The position numbers were made by a program, and so were the translations under genes. A DNA stretch of 34,521 nucleotides, from the NCBI RefSeq assembly GCF_000722545.1, contig NZ_JNVM01000001.1, positions 1-34,521 on the forward strand, read 5' to 3'. The stretch is from Paenibacillus tyrphae. Lineage in GTDB: Bacteria > Bacillota > Bacilli > Paenibacillales > NBRC-103111. The notes under the pieces were generated by a model. That model was not told the DNA's origin. It saw only the letters and a program-made list of their open reading frames with translations, and made no database searches. Below, piece after piece: positions 15,838 to 23,283 of the stretch (position 1 is the first letter of the stretch; every line of letters begins with the position of its first letter).

Positions 15838-16287
15838 TTAGATTTGATAAAGCGTCACTTCGTAATCGTCGAACGTTTCTTCCAGCATCTTTCCCACAAT
15901 CTCCCAAGATCCGTTGGCTAACCCGCAGCCGATCCCATAGGGAAGCGCCACCGCTAAACCGTGCTCTTGCGCATAGTTTTTTAACGAGAGCAGAGCCTCT
16001 TTAAGTGCGGCATAATCCGTATACACTTTCTTTGATCGACCATAGGTCAATTGACCGAAGAGGTTCGCGACGAACTTCCCTTGTACATCGACAAGCTGAA
16101 GGGTTCCGAGGAGCTCCTCCGGAGTCTTGTCTTTGCAATAATCGAGGTAGGATGTATACAGGTTCGGATATTTCGTTTTTAATAATTTGGCTACTCCCGA
16201 GCCCATTACGGCTTGGCAATTGACTTGGTGGCCAACGATGTCTTCCTTAGCCTCGAGCAAATCTCCCGCAATGATTGTTACTGCCAC
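15838..16287 (-). CDS. Macro-domain protein (TARG1/Poa1-like)
   Basis: 149 residues, one macro domain: TIIAGDLLEAKEDIVGHQVN opens it, MGSGVAKLLKTKYPNLY follows, then ANLFGQLTYGRSKK and ALPYGIGCGLANGSWEIV. The IGCGL-x-x-G-x-W-E-x-V loop and the YP-x-x-Y-x-x-Y-x-x-C region resemble the TARG1/Poa1p branch, which binds or removes ADP-ribose from proteins or processes ADP-ribose 1''-phosphate. The catalytic Lys/Asp pair of TARG1 cannot be assigned with certainty; SKK near residue 80 is a candidate. GTG start behind GAAGGAGAGG. No toxin partner of the DarT type is adjacent. Confidence 0.85.
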   Translation of the reverse strand: MAVTIIAGDLLEAKEDIVGHQVNCQAVMGSGVAKLLKTKYPNLYTSYLDYCKDKTPEELLGTLQLVDVQGKFVANLFGQLTYGRSKKVYTDYAALKEALLSLKNYAQEHGLAVALPYGIGCGLANGSWEIVGKMLEETFDDYEVTLYQI

Positions 16288-16408
16288 GCAAACCCTCTCC
16301 TTCGGTTAAAATACTTTGCAGCCTCATCGACCGCGTTCCAAGCTTAACAAGAAACTCCATCCGGACGATATAATACTAACATAACTTTTCATGAGGTGAG
16401 GAGCTACC

Positions 16409-16888
16409 GTGAGAATTTTTGATTTGTTTAAAAAGAAGCAGCAGCCGCAGACTCAAGAGAACGACCTTATCCAATCCATCCGTCACGCGATCGAAATTAT
16501 GGAAACTGCCGATTCGGAAAGCCACGAGAAAATCATCGAAAAGATCGCTCAAACCACCAAGGATGAGCGTTTGGCGTGGGAGCTGTACTGCTTGATCCCA
16601 TCGGTCTATTGCCGGATGATCGTCAAAGAGGTTCAATATTCGAACGAGATGATCATGATTTTCCCTGACGACACGCAGCAGCAATCTTTGCTTTCCAACA
16701 ATCGGGTCTATAAGCTTATTCAAAACGTAGTGGCGGACAAGTTCAGCGGGGAGATCGACAACAAGAAAATTCAAAACATCCTATTCCAAAGCTCGGAATT
16801 TAACGCCATTAATAATGCGTTAAACGACGGCAGCGCCCTGGAAGATCTGATGACCGGACCGCTGGTCGTGTTCGCGCCGGAGAAGTAG
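16409..16888 (+). CDS. Unknown soluble protein
   Basis: 159 residues with no signal peptide or membrane segment. A basic N-terminus (IFDLFKKKQQPQTQ) leads into predicted helices rich in charged residues (LIQSIRHAIEIMETADSESH, EKIIEKIAQTTKDERLAWEL), then a central segment CLIPSVYCRMIVKEVQYSNE. I do not recognise a family. The GTG start is chosen for the GAGGTGAGGAG site 5 bp upstream. A perfect -10 TATAAT lies at 16369-16374, 35 bp before the start. The gene is divergent from the macro-domain gene and stands alone. Confidence 0.65.
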   Translation: MRIFDLFKKKQQPQTQENDLIQSIRHAIEIMETADSESHEKIIEKIAQTTKDERLAWELYCLIPSVYCRMIVKEVQYSNEMIMIFPDDTQQQSLLSNNRVYKLIQNVVADKFSGEIDNKKIQNILFQSSEFNAINNALNDGSALEDLMTGPLVVFAPEK

Positions 16889-16984
16889 TTATCTCTTGGC
16901 AGCGTGAACCCGTAGGTAAAAAATGGTACAATAATATTGACTCCCATAGCCTTCCCGGCAAATGCTTATCAAGGAGGAATTCCA

Positions 16985-17800
16985 ATGACGACAGAGCTTA
17001 AACAGCTGGCCCATCTCGTTCGGGCGAATTTTATAACCAGATCCACCTGCTTGGCGAAGGATTCCGGTGAGATGAATGTCCGCGAAACGGCGGATTTTAT
17101 TCGAGTGGATTGCGGACTGCCGTCCGATACGTTCAATAATTCGGTATGGCTTAAGGAGCAGGTGAAGCCGTCGGACACCGGTCTGATCGAAGAAACCGTT
17201 GAATACTTCAACAAGAAGCAGTACCCTATGGCGCTGTGGTCATGGGAAGATCGCAATAGCTGCACGTTTGAAACGTTAAGAAGTCTGGGGCTGAACGAAG
17301 CGGAGATCAATATCGCCATGTATGCCGACTTGGACGCGCTGCAGCCGGATACGAATTGCCCAGAGGAGCTGAAGCTGAAGGAGGTAGCGTCTGCCCGGGA
17401 AATCGAACAATACGGGGATGTGTTGGCTTCTTTATTCGGTGAATCGCCGGAAGCCGCTAACGTTCGATTATACTTTAATAAGCCATCCGCTGCACGGCTG
17501 CTGAACCATTCCGTCATGAAGCTGTACATCGGAGCGGTTCAGGATGACATCGTTTCTACGGGATGTCTCATTTTTGCTCCCGATAGCGTCGGCATTTACG
17601 ACATTGCTACGAGGCAGGAATGCCGGGGAAGAGGCTTCGGGTCCGCCATGTTTAACTTCCTGCTTGCGGAAGCCCGGAAGCACCGTGCCGGACGTTGCGT
17701 ACTCCAAGCTTCGCCGGACGGCATTAATATTTATAAGCGATCGGGCTTTGAGCCGGTCTGCGAAGTAACGGTTTATGAAAACCGGCACCTGCTTGAATAA
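16985..17800 (+). CDS. GNAT-family N-acetyltransferase, two-domain
   Basis: 271 residues from ATG 16985, with AAGGAGG at 7 bp. The N-terminal half (VDCGLPSDTFNNSVWLKEQV, YPMALWSWEDRN) is a GNAT-like pre-domain of the kind found in Firmicute acetyltransferases. The C-terminal half is a complete GNAT domain: LKEVASAREIEQYGDVLASL, IVSTGCLIFAPDSVGIYDIA, the acetyl-CoA loop RQECRGRGFGSAMFNFLL with the intact R-x-x-G-x-G pattern, VLQASPDGINIYKRSGFEPV. Substrate unknown. It is convergent with the LysR gene, whose stop is 15 bp away. Confidence 0.85.
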   Translation: MTTELKQLAHLVRANFITRSTCLAKDSGEMNVRETADFIRVDCGLPSDTFNNSVWLKEQVKPSDTGLIEETVEYFNKKQYPMALWSWEDRNSCTFETLRSLGLNEAEINIAMYADLDALQPDTNCPEELKLKEVASAREIEQYGDVLASLFGESPEAANVRLYFNKPSAARLLNHSVMKLYIGAVQDDIVSTGCLIFAPDSVGIYDIATRQECRGRGFGSAMFNFLLAEARKHRAGRCVLQASPDGINIYKRSGFEPVCEVTVYENRHLLE

Positions 17801-17814
17801 AAGCGGAGGAGCAG

Positions 17815-18669
17815 TTAGAGCCCGTTCACCTTTACCATCTCCACGAACGCGGCACACGCTTTGCTCGAAAATCCATCGTTACGGCGGACGAAGCTTGTTG
17901 TCGTATAGCGGAACGCTTCCGGAACCGGGTAGCTTCCCAGCTCCTCGAATTCGCCGGATAGCACGGATTGGGGCAGCAGCGTAGCGGCAAGCCCAGAACG
18001 CACGCAGCTCAGGAGCGTCTCCAGGGAGCTCACTTCCAGCATATTGGCCAAAGGAATTCCTTCGCTGCGAAGCCACGCTTCCAGAACCGCCCGGAACGGA
18101 CAGCCCTTCGGAGAAACGGCCCATTTCGTATGGGCCAGATCCGGGTACGCCTCCCCGGTTGTCCGGGTCAGCAGCCGGAGCTCGTCTTTTGCCGTATGTT
18201 CGAAAACCAGCTTGGACGAGTCAATCTCGCCGGTAACGAACGTTCCGTCGAGCTGATGATTCAGCAATTTGGCAAGCAAATCCGCGGAGGTTCCGGTCGT
18301 GATCGAGAGAGAGACGCCGGGATACCGGGCTTGAAAATCCGCCAGAGCTTTCATTAAATTACGGCAATTCACGGTTTCCACCACCCCGATCGCCAGCGGG
18401 CCGCTCGGATAATCCGTCTCCCGCACCGCTCTCACTGCTTCCTCGGACAAATTCAAGATCGTTAGGGCGTAATCGCGAAAGGCACCGCCTTTCTCCGTCA
18501 GAACAACGCCTTTCGGATGCCGATGAAATAACGGGACCCCCAGCTCCGACTCCAGCTTCCGGATTCTCGCGGTCACATTCGATTGGACGTAGCCCAGCCG
18601 TTCTGCGGCGCGGGATATGCTGCCCTCCTCGGCAATGGCCGCAAACATTTTAAGATCCGTCAATTCCAC
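17815..18669 (-). CDS. LysR-family transcriptional regulator, divergent from ykkCD
   Basis: 284 residues from GTG 18669, which lies 8 bp after GGAGG. The winged helix-turn-helix is complete: LTDLKMFAAIAEEGSISRAA, GYVQSNVTARIRKLESELGV, FHRHPKGVVLTEKG. The effector-binding domain follows with LAIGVVETVNCRNLMKALAD, LDGTFVTGEIDSSKLVFEH and SCVRSGLAATLLPQSVL. It resembles the CysL/YwbI-type LysR branch (V/I-E-T near the domain start). It is divergently transcribed from the ykkC-ykkD pair across 131 bp that contains a LysR-type palindrome, so it most likely controls that efflux pump. Confidence 0.9.
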   Translation of the reverse strand: MELTDLKMFAAIAEEGSISRAAERLGYVQSNVTARIRKLESELGVPLFHRHPKGVVLTEKGGAFRDYALTILNLSEEAVRAVRETDYPSGPLAIGVVETVNCRNLMKALADFQARYPGVSLSITTGTSADLLAKLLNHQLDGTFVTGEIDSSKLVFEHTAKDELRLLTRTTGEAYPDLAHTKWAVSPKGCPFRAVLEAWLRSEGIPLANMLEVSSLETLLSCVRSGLAATLLPQSVLSGEFEELGSYPVPEAFRYTTTSFVRRNDGFSSKACAAFVEMVKVNGL

Positions 18670-18712
18670 CGGACACCCCTCCGCTCTAGATATCAAAAAT
18701 AATGATACCTTT

Positions 18713-18724
18713 ATCAATATTGAT
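18713..18724. promoter_or_regulatory. Putative LysR operator
   Basis: Perfect 12-bp palindrome ATCAATATTGAT in the LysR/ykkC intergenic region. It has the A-T-C-N6-G-A-T form typical of LysR recognition sites. A -10-like TACAAT at 18751-18756 faces ykkC with no good -35, as expected for a promoter that needs an activator. Confidence 0.55.
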
Positions 18725-18800
18725 CATTATACGATATGCCCCTATTGAATTACAATGACATCAAGCGTTTCTAAGCAAGCAAGGAGGAGAAAAGCAAGGT

Positions 18801-19142
18801 ATGAACAAAGCATGGTGGCTGTTAATAGTGGCCGGGGCAACGGAGGTCGTCTGGGTCACAGGCCTGAAGCATTCGACGGCGTGGTGGGAATGGCTGCTCA
18901 CCCTCGCATTTATTTTATTTAGCTTCAAAGCCTTTCTGGACTCGGCGGCCAAATTACCGATCGGTACGGTGTATGTGATGTTTACGGGGCTCGGCACAGC
19001 CGGTACGGTCATTACCGAAATTGTGCTCTTCGGGGAACCTGCTCATCCGCTCAAGCTCGTGCTCATCGCTGCGCTGGCCGCCGGCGTTCTGGGGCTTAAG
19101 CTCGTTACGAAGGATACCGAGGCAAAAGGGGGTGAGGCGTAA
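18801..19142 (+). CDS. ykkC: SMR-family efflux subunit YkkC
   Basis: 113 residues, four membrane helices, small multidrug resistance family. The conserved Glu lies in AGATEVVWVTGLKHS; the Gly-rich helix PIGTVYVMFTGLGTAGTVIT and the tail LGLKLVTKDTEAKGGEA match Bacillus YkkC very closely. YkkC and YkkD work as a heterodimer that exports guanidinium compounds in exchange for protons. Stop and start of the next gene overlap by one base (TAATG), so the subunits are translationally coupled. AAGGAGG is 14 bp before the ATG, rather far. A divergent LysR regulator replaces the guanidine riboswitch that precedes this pair in Bacillus subtilis. Confidence 0.9.
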   Translation: MNKAWWLLIVAGATEVVWVTGLKHSTAWWEWLLTLAFILFSFKAFLDSAAKLPIGTVYVMFTGLGTAGTVITEIVLFGEPAHPLKLVLIAALAAGVLGLKLVTKDTEAKGGEA

Positions 19143-19456
19143 TGGCATGGACTGTTCTGCTGGCCGCCGGGCTGTGCGAGGTCATCGGCGTTGTTGCCCT
19201 CAAACGTGTGACGGAGTACCGCCATTGGACCTCGTACTTGTTCCTCATCGTCACGCTCGGCACAAGCTTCTCGTTATTGTCGCTCGCCATGAATCACATC
19301 CCGATGGGCACCGCCTACGCCGTATGGACCGGCATCGGAACCGCAGGAAGCACGCTGCTCGGGATGTTCGCCTTCGGCGAGCCGAAGGAATGGAGGCGGA
19401 TCTTGTTCATCGGCCTGATCCTCGCGTCAGCCGTCGGACTTAAACTGATTTCATAG
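19142..19456 (+). CDS. ykkD: SMR-family efflux subunit YkkD
   Basis: 104 residues, four membrane helices. MAWTVLLAAGLCEVIGVVAL contains the membrane Glu, and IPMGTAYAVWTGIGTAGSTL plus the C-terminal ILASAVGLKLIS match Bacillus YkkD. It should be the second half of the YkkCD heterodimer, inserted in opposite or complementary topology to YkkC. It overlaps ykkC by one base and ends just before a terminator region shared with the convergent gene. Confidence 0.9.
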   Translation: MAWTVLLAAGLCEVIGVVALKRVTEYRHWTSYLFLIVTLGTSFSLLSLAMNHIPMGTAYAVWTGIGTAGSTLLGMFAFGEPKEWRRILFIGLILASAVGLKLIS

Positions 19457-19495
19457 AAAAAAGAGGGCTGCTTCTCTTGGCGGGAGCTGCCCTCC
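19457..19495 (-). terminator. Terminator in the ykkD / unknown-operon gap
   Basis: On the minus strand GAGGGC pairs with GCCCTC across a loop with inner pairing, followed by six Ts (19457-19462). The T-run lies on the minus-strand side, so it ends the operon coming from 20996. On the plus strand the hairpin has no T-run. Confidence 0.75.
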
Positions 19496-19512
19496 TATCG
19501 ACTTTCCGTAGC

Positions 19513-19965
19513 TTAAGCCTTTTTTGTCAAGATCGCATGCCCCTGCCGGTCATGTTCCACGGAACAATAATGATCCTTCGTCTCGGTAAGCCGTAACGGA
19601 ACGTGTAAGCTCCGTATGCCTTCTTCCCAACTTAAAATTTCAACCATATGCTTCAAGTGAAAGTTCTTTTCTTCGTTGAAAATATCGAGATATTCCATTA
19701 AGTACGCCTTGTTTTCCCGGGAATCAATCCGCACCGCAAAATGGTACATCATCGGCTCCCGGTGCCTGACGCCCATCCAGGCCATGTCCGCATCCGCAAA
19801 CCGTTGGTAGATTTCGACGGCTTCGTCAGGGGTAAAGCGCTTCGGCTGATCTGCGGACAGTGCCACACCGTCCGAGACTAAGTAATAGCTTTCCTGTTCG
19901 GTTAAATACGCGATAAGCTTCTTCTCGATCTCTCCGTCTTTCTTGAACCTGTGAGGCAATAACAT
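19513..19965 (-). CDS. Unknown protein, third gene of a three-gene operon
   Basis: 150 residues, soluble, no signal peptide. It opens MLLPHRFKKDGEIEKKLIAY and then YYLVSDGVALSADQPKRFTP, with DEAVEIYQRFADADMAWMGV and a His-rich tail DHYCSVEHDRQGHAIL. The mix of helices and strands (MMYHFAVRIDSRENKAYLME) suggests a compact single domain. I do not recognise the family. The ATG follows AGGAGGAG at about 5 bp and lies 9 bp after the stop of the DUF6953 gene, so it is cotranscribed with the two genes upstream. Confidence 0.65.
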   Translation of the reverse strand: MLLPHRFKKDGEIEKKLIAYLTEQESYYLVSDGVALSADQPKRFTPDEAVEIYQRFADADMAWMGVRHREPMMYHFAVRIDSRENKAYLMEYLDIFNEEKNFHLKHMVEILSWEEGIRSLHVPLRLTETKDHYCSVEHDRQGHAILTKKA

Positions 19966-19974
19966 ATGCTCCTC

Positions 19975-20211
19975 CTACGTCCAGCCCCAAAAGAAAGCGT
20001 CCCGGTCCCAGGCTACCCTGCCTTTGTGCAGCTTCTTGAACGCCTTCTTCACTTCCTTATCGATGGACGCATTCCCGTTCTCGTTGACATAAATAAACGC
20101 TTCACCAAAATGAGCGGAGATATGCCGCACGGCATCGCTTTGATAAAGAATGCCCGCGGACTTCACCTCATTCAGCATCCATTCCGCAGCCTCATTGGCG
20201 GTAAAACTCAT
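19975..20211 (-). CDS. DUF6953-like small protein
   Basis: 78 residues. FTANEAAEWMLNEVKSAGIL, YQSDAVRHISAHFGEAFIYV, NENGNASIDKEVKKAFKKLH and a Trp-rich end (AWDRDAFFWGWT) fit the small DUF6953 proteins common in Firmicutes and often encoded next to unrelated unknowns. The start overlaps the stop of the preceding gene in an ATGA, so translation is coupled. The fold is probably a winged-helix-like helical domain; no function is known. Confidence 0.75.
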   Translation of the reverse strand: MSFTANEAAEWMLNEVKSAGILYQSDAVRHISAHFGEAFIYVNENGNASIDKEVKKAFKKLHKGRVAWDRDAFFWGWT

Positions 20212-20996
20212 TCATACTCTCCCCTTCCTTTGAATCGGAGCCATTCCTCCGCGCTCGCAGCCTTCACATGAGGGTTAGGATGTTCCATCAGCTCCCGCAA
20301 AATTTCATCGATTTCGGGACCCCGAAACTTGGAGATCACCGCAACAAACTCGATCAGGATGTCCGGATTGGACGAATCCTTCAGGAACAACAACGGCCGA
20401 AAGTCCTTGATACGGCGGTCGTGATCGATCTTCAGCCTCCAGATGGACCTCAGAATCGACGGGATCTCTTTTTCCTCAGCTTGTCTTAGTTCGGACAGCA
20501 GCTCCTCGTACTTTCTCAAAATCTGCTTGTTGTCGTTCACTTCACCGCCGCGCAGGCACCCGGGACAAAGGCATCTCTTGGTTCCTTTCGCTTTCGGGTA
20601 AAAGCGCCAGCCGATCGTCTGGGACAGCTTTTTGGTTCGCAAGATTTCGTTCTTGAGGATTTTTCTCGGCACGATCACCTGGAAGCCCATCCGGTCTTCC
20701 CGATCCAAAAAAGCCTTTACGGCCTGCCCGGCGCTTCCCCGCCGGTGCTTCTGGTAATAATCGCCGAAAAAGACGGTCTCCTCATCGCTCAGCTTGAAAT
20801 AAACGGCGGTCATATTCTTTTTGTTAAACCGTCTTAGCTCCCGGAGCCATTGATGCGACGCGTAAAAATCGTGAATCAACGGCATGCAGAAGACACCGTC
20901 TCCGACCCCGTCCACATGCACTTCGCTCGGCTTGATGCCGTTTCGAATGACATTCGCGATTGATTGCTCCGGCGTCAAATGTACAAATACGGGCAT
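20208..20996 (-). CDS. HEAT-repeat protein with ADP-ribosyltransferase-like N-terminal domain
   Basis: 262 residues. The N-terminal domain (about 1-140) opens FVHLTPEQSIANVIRNGIKP, the H-x-T-x4-S/A-I-x-x-I-x-x-x-G-I/L pattern that also opens DarT and KptA-type ADP-ribosyltransferase folds. It continues with VFCMPLIHDFYASHQWLREL and FQVIVPRKI. A four-residue Cys cluster CLCPGC near 152-157 may bind metal. The C-terminal part (about 215-257) is a HEAT-like repeat (ILIEFVAVISKFRGPEIDEI, NPHVKAASAEEWL). ATG with AAAGGTG upstream; first gene of the operon. The ADP-ribosyltransferase link is a fold-level inference, and catalytic residues cannot be assigned. Confidence 0.65.
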   Translation of the reverse strand: MPVFVHLTPEQSIANVIRNGIKPSEVHVDGVGDGVFCMPLIHDFYASHQWLRELRRFNKKNMTAVYFKLSDEETVFFGDYYQKHRRGSAGQAVKAFLDREDRMGFQVIVPRKILKNEILRTKKLSQTIGWRFYPKAKGTKRCLCPGCLRGGEVNDNKQILRKYEELLSELRQAEEKEIPSILRSIWRLKIDHDRRIKDFRPLLFLKDSSNPDILIEFVAVISKFRGPEIDEILRELMEHPNPHVKAASAEEWLRFKGRGEYE

Positions 20997-21101
20997 AGGT
21001 CACCTTTCGCTTTAAAATCTCCTTCGCAGGGATCAACTCCCAAATTATATCATATTGCGCCTCTCCAGTAGCAGCGCGGGAAGTGAGCCGCCGCGGGAAA
21101 T

Positions 21102-21127
21102 AAAAAAAGCACCCGTTAAGGTGCTTT
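21102..21127 (-). terminator. Rho-independent terminator of the UspA gene
   Basis: On the minus strand AAAGCACC pairs with GGTGCTTT around a short loop and is followed by TTTTT. It starts 16 bp after the stop at 21143. Confidence 0.85.
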
Positions 21128-21142
21128 GCTTCCCCGCTGCCG

Positions 21143-21571
21143 TTACTTGATCACGAGCACCGGAACTTTCGAGTGCTGAACGACATTGTGGCTGACGCTG
21201 CCAAGGACAAACTCGCGAATGCCGCTTAGTCCCCGGCTTCCCATAATAATAAGGTCGACGCCATTTTCTTCCGCATACTCCAGAATCGTAACGGCCGGCT
21301 GCCCTTGCTGCAGCACGCGCTTCACTCGGGACACGCCGACGGTCGCCTCTTCCGATTCTTTCAGTACGGACCGGGCAAACTCTTCGTAATCCTGATCGAG
21401 GTTGGCCGGAACGGTGACGAAGGCGGACCCGTAAGCAAGAACCGGAGTTTGATATACATGGATGACGATTAATTCCGCCGAATCTTCCTGAGTAATAGCG
21501 ACCGCTTTCTGAAGAGCTTTAACGGACAGCTCGGAACCGTCAAAAGCAACTAGCACTTTTTGGAATGCCAT
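21143..21571 (-). CDS. Universal stress protein, UspA family
   Basis: 142 residues, one Usp domain. VLVAFDGSELSVKALQKAVA gives the first strand with its Asp, and IIMGSRGLSGIREFVLGSVS with VSHNVVQHSKVPVLVIK is the complete nucleotide-binding loop (G-x2-G-x9-G-S). That places it in the ATP-binding branch of the family, typical of MJ0577-like proteins that act as stress-linked switches in the cytosol. The ATG lies behind GGGGAGG. Single gene with its own terminator. Confidence 0.95.
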   Translation of the reverse strand: MAFQKVLVAFDGSELSVKALQKAVAITQEDSAELIVIHVYQTPVLAYGSAFVTVPANLDQDYEEFARSVLKESEEATVGVSRVKRVLQQGQPAVTILEYAEENGVDLIIMGSRGLSGIREFVLGSVSHNVVQHSKVPVLVIK

Positions 21572-21708
21572 AATTGGAAACCTCCCCGCAGATCGTTTAC
21601 ACTTTTATGGTAACGTGTATACGGGGCCAAAGATATGATCTAAATCACACTCTGCCGGAACCGGGCCGCGAACAAGCCAAAATCCCCCGGGACGAAGGAT
21701 CGAATCGG

Positions 21709-21963
21709 CTAACAAAAACGTCTCCGAAAAGGCCGGTCGAGCAGTACGATGGCCAACAGGTCAAACAAGACGAGCGGAAGGATAAACGGAAAAAACGAAA
21801 CGGTAGCCTTATTGCGGTTGTTAGAGGCCCTCTGCAGATAAATGCGGTTCCGGTCTACTTTGACGATCCGCCCTTCGTACGAGGCTCCGCTGATTGTCAT
21901 GATTCGCACCCGTTTGTTAATATATTTCTTGCAGGTATGGTAATATTCGTGAATGGCTGACAT
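21709..21963 (-). CDS. Small Sm-like protein with C-terminal membrane segment
   Basis: 84 residues from ATG 21963 (AAAGGA at 9 bp); an ATG nine codons upstream has no binding site. MSAIHEYYHTCKKYINKRVR then IMTISGASYEGRIVKVDRNR and IYLQR give the two short strand motifs of an Sm/LSm-like barrel (G-x-x-Y-x-G-x-I/V-x-x-V-D-x-x-x-I-Y-L). A hydrophobic segment (FFPFILPLVLFDLLAIVLL) follows, then RPFRRRFC. Small proteins of this kind are frequent in Paenibacillus and Bacillus and their role is unknown. The Sm likeness is from the pattern only. Confidence 0.65.
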   Translation of the reverse strand: MSAIHEYYHTCKKYINKRVRIMTISGASYEGRIVKVDRNRIYLQRASNNRNKATVSFFPFILPLVLFDLLAIVLLDRPFRRRFC

Positions 21964-22115
21964 AGCACACCATCCTTTCTTGTTGGACATGGTATATTCT
22001 ATGTGCTTCTACGAACAAAAGTACGGGCTGATCTAGCAGAACCCTCGCCAATTTCGTAAACTAGTAATCATGCGCGGTTGCCGGAATGGAACTGGAAAAG
22101 GAGCTCAAGCATACG

Positions 22116-22760
22116 ATGATAAAAAAAATTTCTTGGATCAAAGCGCAGCTGGAGCCGTATTTCTCCAGAGCCGTCGATATGGCCTTTATGCATGTGCAAG
22201 AAAAAGTGCCGCAGGAGATGCGGGACGGAGAAGTCGACGAGGAAGGCTGGGTGAAATGGAAGCCTCTGGATTCGACCATCGGCGAAGACGAGATCCGGGC
22301 AGTTGAGAGCCAATATTCGATTGAATTTCCACCGCTTTTTAAAGCGTTCTTGATGAGCTATCATTACGTGTCTCTGCAATTCGATAATGTGGAAGTAGAC
22401 GGAGAATACATAGGCGATTGTCAATTTATAGAGATGCCTTCGCTGTCTTCGGAAGAAAGACTCCAGTCCTTGGAATTTTTAATAAGTGCCTGGGAACCGC
22501 TGCTGTCGGCAGGCTATGTGCCTTTTGCCGAGTGCGAAGACAGCCAAGGTCCGGTATGCTTCGATACGATGCGGAGACAAGAAAACGGAGACTGTCCCGT
22601 TGTATGGTTCTTACATGATCATTTGCACGAGTTAGGCGAAGAGGCATCGAGGAACAGAGATCATCTCCTGCCTTACGTCAGACCGCTCTTCGGCTCGTTC
22701 GAGGAAATGATGACCGTTTTGTGCAGTCAGGAGGCCGTAGCGGAAGACACGGAGGCGTAG
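22116..22760 (+). CDS. SMI1/KNR4-family protein (immunity-type)
   Basis: About 214 residues from ATG 22116, 11 bp after AAAGGAG; ATG 22086 is an alternative without a site. The SMI1/KNR4 core is clear: STIGEDEIRAVESQYSIEFP with PPLFKAFLMSYHY, FIEMPSLSSEERLQSLEF, GYVPFAECEDSQGPVCFDTM and CPVVWFLHDHLHELGEE. The W-x-x-L-D-S-T-I-G-x-x-E-I opening is typical. In bacteria such proteins mostly protect against polymorphic toxins (SUKH superfamily). First of four co-directional genes, two of them of immunity-protein families. Confidence 0.85.
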   Translation: MIKKISWIKAQLEPYFSRAVDMAFMHVQEKVPQEMRDGEVDEEGWVKWKPLDSTIGEDEIRAVESQYSIEFPPLFKAFLMSYHYVSLQFDNVEVDGEYIGDCQFIEMPSLSSEERLQSLEFLISAWEPLLSAGYVPFAECEDSQGPVCFDTMRRQENGDCPVVWFLHDHLHELGEEASRNRDHLLPYVRPLFGSFEEMMTVLCSQEAVAEDTEA

Positions 22761-22882
22761 TCCGGCACGATCTTCATGCTGTCTTTGCTTCCTTTTCCCG
22801 TCTTATTACGTATATACCAAAGGATGGAATGCTATCGCCGACCCACCTTGAAAAATTTGTCGGCAGGAAAGGATGTCACCTC

Positions 22883-23269
22883 ATGGAACAACTCACTGAA
22901 ATTACGGAATTCGCGGACAGGCTGTTCGATCTGATCGAGATTCCGTTTACCGAGACGACCGAGCTCGAACGGCAGCTGATCGCCGCTTTCAGCTTCGGCG
23001 CCGTGATGGCGGTTGCGGTCCGGGATGACCTGGATCAGCCGCAGACGCATGCGCTGACGATCGCGATGCTGATGCGCGCATTTCAATACAGCGAGCATCA
23101 AGCCGCCGCTTTCGCCCACGATCTGATCCAAGCGACGGACCGGGACCATCATCCGACGATGAACGCCATCATTCATCGGGGCATCAACGGGCACTACGAA
23201 TACGTGAATGAAGAAATGGAAGATTTGCGTCAAAATCTGCTTGATATTTTAAATTCGTTTAACGAATGA
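22883..23269 (+). CDS. Imm48-like immunity protein
   Basis: 128 residues from ATG 22883, with AAAGGA 9 bp upstream. MEQLTEITEFADRLFDLIEI, FTETTELERQLIAAFSFGAV, FQYSEHQAAAFAHDLIQATD and HHPTMNAIIHRGINGHYEYV match the pattern of the Imm48 family from memory: an all-helical protein with a conserved D-x-x-H-H-P and I-I-H-R-G-I segment. Imm48 members neutralise polymorphic toxins; the toxin partner is not in this window. The neighbouring SMI1/KNR4 gene is of a related role. Confidence 0.75.
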   Translation: MEQLTEITEFADRLFDLIEIPFTETTELERQLIAAFSFGAVMAVAVRDDLDQPQTHALTIAMLMRAFQYSEHQAAAFAHDLIQATDRDHHPTMNAIIHRGINGHYEYVNEEMEDLRQNLLDILNSFNE

Positions 23270-23283
23270 AATGAGTGAAATCG

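Noticed and set aside
18670..18800. Guanidine riboswitch before ykkC
   Set aside because: The 131-bp gap lacks the conserved elements and stem pattern I would expect, and is occupied by LysR-type sites.
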